Below are positions 6,240 through 9,286 of a stretch of DNA of 9,286 bases, in pieces. The translations under genes were made by a program, and so were the position numbers. Origin of the DNA: Candidatus Hermodarchaeota archaeon (GTDB taxonomy: Archaea > Asgardarchaeota > Hermodarchaeia > Hermodarchaeales > Hermodarchaeaceae). The DNA lies in assembly GCA_016839995.1 (NCBI GenBank), contig JAEOTD010000098.1:1-9286 (forward strand), read 5' to 3'. A model generated the notes under the pieces. The model was not told where the DNA came from. It did no database searches and saw only the letters and a list, made by a program, of their open reading frames with translations. Position 1 is the stretch's first letter. Each line of letters begins with the position of its first letter.

Positions 6240-6286
6240 CCAGTAACATACATCTCACTCTGGTTAACAAACAATCTGATTCGATA

Positions 6287-7201
6287 TTAACAACCCACAC
6301 GCTTCTTAAGAATCTCCCATTCACGGTCAATACCGCGCTCAAACTCTTTTACTCGCTCAGGATTCTTGATTAGCGTACGGAAACGACCCTGTGGTTTCAA
6401 ATAATCCATTAGCGGCTTCCTTTCAATCTTGCCTTCAGCAATTCGCTTGCTACGACCCAAAAACCGCCATTCGTCTCCTTCCTTCTCCCACATAATCCAA
6501 ATCCCTGTATCAATAGCCAGCTTGCCCATTTTCACTGTATCCCAGGTTAGATATCGCCATCCTGTTGGGCACATGGTATGTATTTCAATAAATCGTGTAC
6601 CATGAATATCCTTCGCTTTTGAGTAGGTTTCATATACTAACCTCGGGTATGCGGCTGAAATTGACGCAGTATATGGAATTCCATGCTCAGCCATTATTCG
6701 TGTGAAGGGTTTTCGATGCTGTAGTTTTCCAGTTGGCGTCGTCGTAGAAAAGGATCCATAGGGTGTTGCTCCGGAACGTTGCATTCCTGTATTACCGTAA
6801 GCTTCGTTGTTGTAACAGGTGTAGATGAAGTTGGTTTGACGTTCAGCGGCACCGCTGAGGGCTTGGATGCCAATGTCATAGGTTCCTCCATCACCCGCCC
6901 AGGCCATGAGTTGGATTTCTTTGTCTTTCCCCATGTATTTGAGTCCTGCTGCAATACCTGATGCTGCAGCTCCCGCAGTCATAAATGCTGTATTCAGAAC
7001 TGGTATACATAAGCCATTTTTGGGGTAAAGCCCTTGAATGACAGACATACAGCATGCAGGAACTGTAAGGATAGTGTTATCGCCTAAAGCCTTGAGTGCA
7101 TGTCGGATGGCAATGGTGGCGCCACATCCAGCACAAGCAGCGTGACCCAGCTCAATGAATTCTTCCCGGGGTAAATCTTTGATAGCTACCATTCTCTTCA
7201 C
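6287..7201 (-). CDS. porB: Pyruvate:ferredoxin oxidoreductase, beta subunit (TPP-binding)
   Basis: This subunit binds thiamine pyrophosphate and the proximal 4Fe-4S cluster of the enzyme that converts pyruvate and CoA to acetyl-CoA and CO2 while reducing ferredoxin. The 304-residue length is normal. HAACAGCG gives C23 and C26, PACCM supplies a third ligand (C50 or C51), and C211 in TMCPTGW fits the fourth. The TPP/Mg site is GDGGTYDIG (103-111) with NNEAYGNTGMQ (131-141). The start taken is a GTG at 7201, whose GTGA overlaps the porA stop by four bases and so suggests translational coupling. An ATG three codons later (7192) gives MVAIKDLP, which looks like the usual PorB N-terminus and may be the true start. 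Specificity for pyruvate rather than another 2-oxoacid comes mainly from PorA. Confidence 0.95.
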   Translation of the reverse strand: MKRMVAIKDLPREEFIELGHAACAGCGATIAIRHALKALGDNTILTVPACCMSVIQGLYPKNGLCIPVLNTAFMTAGAAASGIAAGLKYMGKDKEIQLMAWAGDGGTYDIGIQALSGAAERQTNFIYTCYNNEAYGNTGMQRSGATPYGSFSTTTPTGKLQHRKPFTRIMAEHGIPYTASISAAYPRLVYETYSKAKDIHGTRFIEIHTMCPTGWRYLTWDTVKMGKLAIDTGIWIMWEKEGDEWRFLGRSKRIAEGKIERKPLMDYLKPQGRFRTLIKNPERVKEFERGIDREWEILKKRVGC

Positions 7202-8376
7202 CGTTTTAATCCATAGAAAATATCGGGCTTCGGTTCGCCTTTATCCGCAACATCAAAGCCAATTTTAATTATTTTCTTAATATCCATGTGACTCACGTCA
7301 CGTCCTCCAAGTCCAGCAATAACACCCTGAACCGGAATGGTCTGTTTGCCGCGATAGAGGGCAGATCGGATTTCTGTAACTAACCCACCAAGGTGTCCAT
7401 ACGAAAGACTACGGTCAACAACAACGAAGGCTTTAGCCTTCTTGGCAAGAGCTTGAATCTGTTCTGTGGGGAATGGTCGAAATACACGGAGTCGGGCAGA
7501 TCCTGCTGCTACACCCTCGCTTCGGAGTTCATCAACTGCCAGTTGTGCTTCTTCTCCCATGGTTCCGAGTGCTATGAAAATTACTTCCGCATCATCACAA
7601 TGATAGGTATCAATGAAGCCACCATGTTGACGTCCGAAGTGTTTCTTGAAATCTGCTTCAACTTTTGGAATAAGTTTTCGAGCAGCTTCAAACCCCTCAT
7701 GAATAGCGTAACTGAGTTCGTAGTAATACTCAGGTCCTGCAATGTTTCCTGTCGCCATGGGATCCTTGGGGTCTAATTTCCAGTGGCCTGCTTCATATGA
7801 AGGGAGAAAATCCGTAATTTCCTCGTGTTCGTAGACTTCAATAGATGTGAAGGTATGGCTGAGGATGTAAGCATCTAATGCTACCATGCCTGGTAGTAAC
7901 ACTTTGGGGTCTTCGCATAATCGGAACAGCATGAGTACGGTGTCATACACTTCCTGATTATTTGACGCATAAAATTGAATCCATCCAGTATCACGTTGTG
8001 ACATGGTGTCTGAATGGTCGACCCAGATATTCCAAGGAGGTCCCAGAGAGCGGTTTACGACTGGCATGATAATCGGTAGACGAGAGCGACCTGCCCAATG
8101 AAGCATTTCATGCATAAGTGCTAAACCATGTGAAGCAGTTGCGGTAAATGTACGAAGCCCTAATGCAGAAGCCCCAATACACGCAGCCATAGCACTGTGT
8201 TCAGACTCAACACGAACATATTCTGATTTGAGGTCTCCATTCTCTACAAACTCGGCAATTTTTTCCACGATGGTGGTTTGTGGTGTAATGGGGTATGCCG
8301 CAATGACTGCTGGTATGGCTGTTCGAGCAGCCCAAGACGCGGAATGATTCCCAGTAACAGAAACGATTTTTGACAT
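7198..8376 (-). CDS. porA: Pyruvate:ferredoxin oxidoreductase, alpha subunit
   Basis: This is the 392-residue subunit that shapes the substrate pocket and contacts TPP in the four-subunit archaeal enzyme. AAYPITPQTT (26-35) carries T31, and VESEHSAM (56-63) carries E59, equivalent to the TPP-activating Glu. R109 in VVNRSLGPPWN and the block WVDHSDTMSQRDTGW (118-132) are typical of pyruvate-specific members rather than the 2-oxoglutarate or indolepyruvate enzymes. The C-terminal domain has EVIFIALGTMGEEA and LRVFRPFP, as expected for the transketolase C-like fold. The ATG at 8376 follows the porD stop by 21 bases with GGATGAAGGGATG upstream. The 3' end overlaps porB. Everything expected is intact. 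Valine- or isovalerate-type oxidoreductase remains a less likely alternative. Confidence 0.95.
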   Translation of the reverse strand: MSKIVSVTGNHSASWAARTAIPAVIAAYPITPQTTIVEKIAEFVENGDLKSEYVRVESEHSAMAACIGASALGLRTFTATASHGLALMHEMLHWAGRSRLPIIMPVVNRSLGPPWNIWVDHSDTMSQRDTGWIQFYASNNQEVYDTVLMLFRLCEDPKVLLPGMVALDAYILSHTFTSIEVYEHEEITDFLPSYEAGHWKLDPKDPMATGNIAGPEYYYELSYAIHEGFEAARKLIPKVEADFKKHFGRQHGGFIDTYHCDDAEVIFIALGTMGEEAQLAVDELRSEGVAAGSARLRVFRPFPTEQIQALAKKAKAFVVVDRSLSYGHLGGLVTEIRSALYRGKQTIPVQGVIAGLGGRDVSHMDIKKIIKIGFDVADKGEPKPDIFYGLKR

Positions 8377-8397
8377 TTTTCATCCCTTCATCCATAA

Positions 8398-8694
8398 TTA
8401 TTCCAAGTCTGCTTCGGTTTCGCGCACTCTTTCTATGGCATCAACAGGGCAATTGGTCTCACAAATCATGCATCCTTTGCAATATTCCAGATTGATGACG
8501 GGTTTGTTGTTTTCATCCATTGTGATGGCTGCATCAGGACAAAACATCCAACAAGTCTGACATCCTGTGCATTTCTCATTATCAACAACTGGACGAAAGA
8601 TTCGCCAGTCTCCAGTTCGACCCATTGCTCCGGGCTCTGGGTATGTTATACAAGTAACACGTCTGTCTGGAGGATCGCGTTTTAGTGGTGTCAT
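8398..8694 (-). CDS. porD: Pyruvate:ferredoxin oxidoreductase, delta subunit (2x 4Fe-4S ferredoxin)
   Basis: This 98-residue electron-transfer subunit carries two 4Fe-4S clusters that move electrons from the TPP centre to external ferredoxin. Two complete CxxCxxCxxxCP motifs are present: C42, C45, C48, C52 in CTGCQTCWMFCP and C72, C75, C78, C82 in CKGCMICETNCP. The N-terminal tail (residues 1-35, with ITYPEPGAMGRTGDWR) is typical of PorD and separates it from free ferredoxins. The ATG overlaps the porG stop as ATGA (8691-8694), so the two are probably translationally coupled. It is cytoplasmic, within the alpha-beta-gamma-delta complex. Confidence 0.95.
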   Translation of the reverse strand: MTPLKRDPPDRRVTCITYPEPGAMGRTGDWRIFRPVVDNEKCTGCQTCWMFCPDAAITMDENNKPVINLEYCKGCMICETNCPVDAIERVRETEADLE

Positions 8695-9269
8695 AGAGAA
8701 TACCCCATTTTGAGTTCATTATATGCTCGTTGGGCTGCTGCGACGTTAGTTTCAATGACCTTGTCGGGAAGCCCATCTAATCCCTTCCGGATTGCTTTCT
8801 TTACACTTTCAATGGTGACAATGTTCGTGGCCCGAGCGACGGCTCCTAACATAATGGTGTTTACAACTGCAATGCCGGCCACTAGAATTCCTACATCCAA
8901 AGCAATCTTTGTTGCGTCAACTGTGGATATTTTTACTTTCATTTCAGGTGTGAAGTCTTGAGGTTGACGCGGTGTATTTATTATCATAAAAGTACCGTTT
9001 TTCAAACCTTTTTGAACAGTAGGGTTGTCAATTAGGGTTTCATCAAGAATAACAACGGCTTCTGGTTCATAGATATAACTATGAAGTCGGATGGTTTCGT
9101 CAGCAATTCGTGTGAATGCCATTACCGGAGCTCCCCGTCTTTCAGCCCCATAATGAGCAAAAGCTTGAAAGTGTTTATTTTCCATACGTGAGGCATCGCC
9201 AAGAATTTTCGCACCGGTGACAGATCCTTGACCACCGCGACCATGAAATCGAATTTCAAAGAGATTCAT
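8691..9269 (-). CDS. porG: Pyruvate:ferredoxin oxidoreductase, gamma subunit
   Basis: This gamma subunit of the 2-oxoacid oxidoreductase complex binds CoA in the assembled enzyme. It begins MNLFEIRFHGRGGQG, the family's glycine-rich opening, followed by FAHYGAERRGAPV at about 37-49 and AGIAVVNTIMLGA further on. I choose the ATG at 9269 (192 residues) over an in-frame GTG at 9281, because GGTGGAG lies six bases before the ATG and overlaps the would-be upstream codons, and because conserved sequence starts right after it. It is the first por gene in the window and ends in an ATGA overlap with porD. The cluster promoter would lie at or beyond the right edge, so this could also be an internal gene of a longer operon. 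Confidence 0.95.
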   Translation of the reverse strand: MNLFEIRFHGRGGQGSVTGAKILGDASRMENKHFQAFAHYGAERRGAPVMAFTRIADETIRLHSYIYEPEAVVILDETLIDNPTVQKGLKNGTFMIINTPRQPQDFTPEMKVKISTVDATKIALDVGILVAGIAVVNTIMLGAVARATNIVTIESVKKAIRKGLDGLPDKVIETNVAAAQRAYNELKMGYSL

Positions 9270-9286
9270 TGATGACTCCACCCAAA
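9270..9286 (-). promoter_or_regulatory. Shine-Dalgarno that sets the porG start
   Basis: Read on the - strand, the last bases of the window contain GGGTGGAG followed by TCATCA and the ATG at 9269. The six-base spacing supports ATG initiation rather than the upstream in-frame GTG, which lies inside the ribosome binding site. Confidence 0.6.

Noticed and set aside
5853..6286. Idea that the PAC4-like protein is a further por subunit
   Set aside because: All four por subunits (gamma, delta, alpha, beta) are already present and complete, and this protein has no cysteine cluster or cofactor motif.
7393..7776. Open frame of 127 codons opposite porA
   Set aside because: It is antisense to a conserved gene, with atypical composition and no start signal.
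1..9286. CRISPR array, tRNA/rRNA gene, insertion sequence, retroelement or inteins
   Set aside because: I saw no repeated spacer-like units, no tRNA-like cloverleaf sequence, no transposase or terminal inverted repeats, and none of the visible proteins is interrupted. All gene-free gaps are at most 117 bases.

Overview
The window is a gene-dense stretch of an archaeal chromosome. It carries the C-terminal half of the large subunit of the archaea-specific D-family DNA polymerase, a Sec61-beta type translocon subunit, an archaeal-type serine hydroxymethyltransferase and a four-subunit archaeal pyruvate:ferredoxin oxidoreductase. TATA-like boxes and short intergenic gaps are also archaeal in style. 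An Asgard-like lineage is a reasonable guess, because of the polymerase and Sec61-beta sequences and a small protein resembling eukaryotic proteasome assembly chaperone PAC4. That placement is an inference and needs phylogeny.

Layout. On the + strand, bases 1-740 hold the 3' part of the PolD large subunit, open at the left edge. It converges on a four-CBS-domain protein (766-1611, -). Next is glyA (1729-3066, -), which shares a short divergent promoter region with secG/Sec61-beta (3160-3360, +). A beta-CASP metallo-beta-lactamase nuclease (3464-4507, +) converges on a SAMHD1-like HD phosphohydrolase (4517-5779, -). Upstream on the - strand are a PAC4-like small protein (5853-6239) and the por cluster, transcribed as porG, porD, porA, porB (9269 down to 6287). 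Stop/start overlaps link porG to porD and porA to porB. Gene-free gaps are all 117 bases or shorter. I see no tRNA, rRNA, CRISPR array, insertion sequence or long repeat.

How the genes fit together. The por genes encode one enzyme that turns pyruvate and CoA into acetyl-CoA, CO2 and reduced ferredoxin. GlyA supplies one-carbon units. The polymerase, the beta-CASP nuclease and the dNTPase-like HD protein could all touch DNA replication or repair. The polymerase and the nuclease both end in a PCNA-interacting (PIP-box-like) motif.

Most notable points: (1) a PCNA-binding-type tail on a beta-CASP nuclease whose motif C histidine appears to be Cys; (2) a candidate archaeal relative of the eukaryotic proteasome chaperone PAC4 following the por genes; (3) two sharply bounded patches of coding-strand C depletion at synonymous sites, one in the polymerase gene (56 consecutive G/T-ending codons) and one in the PAC4-like gene.
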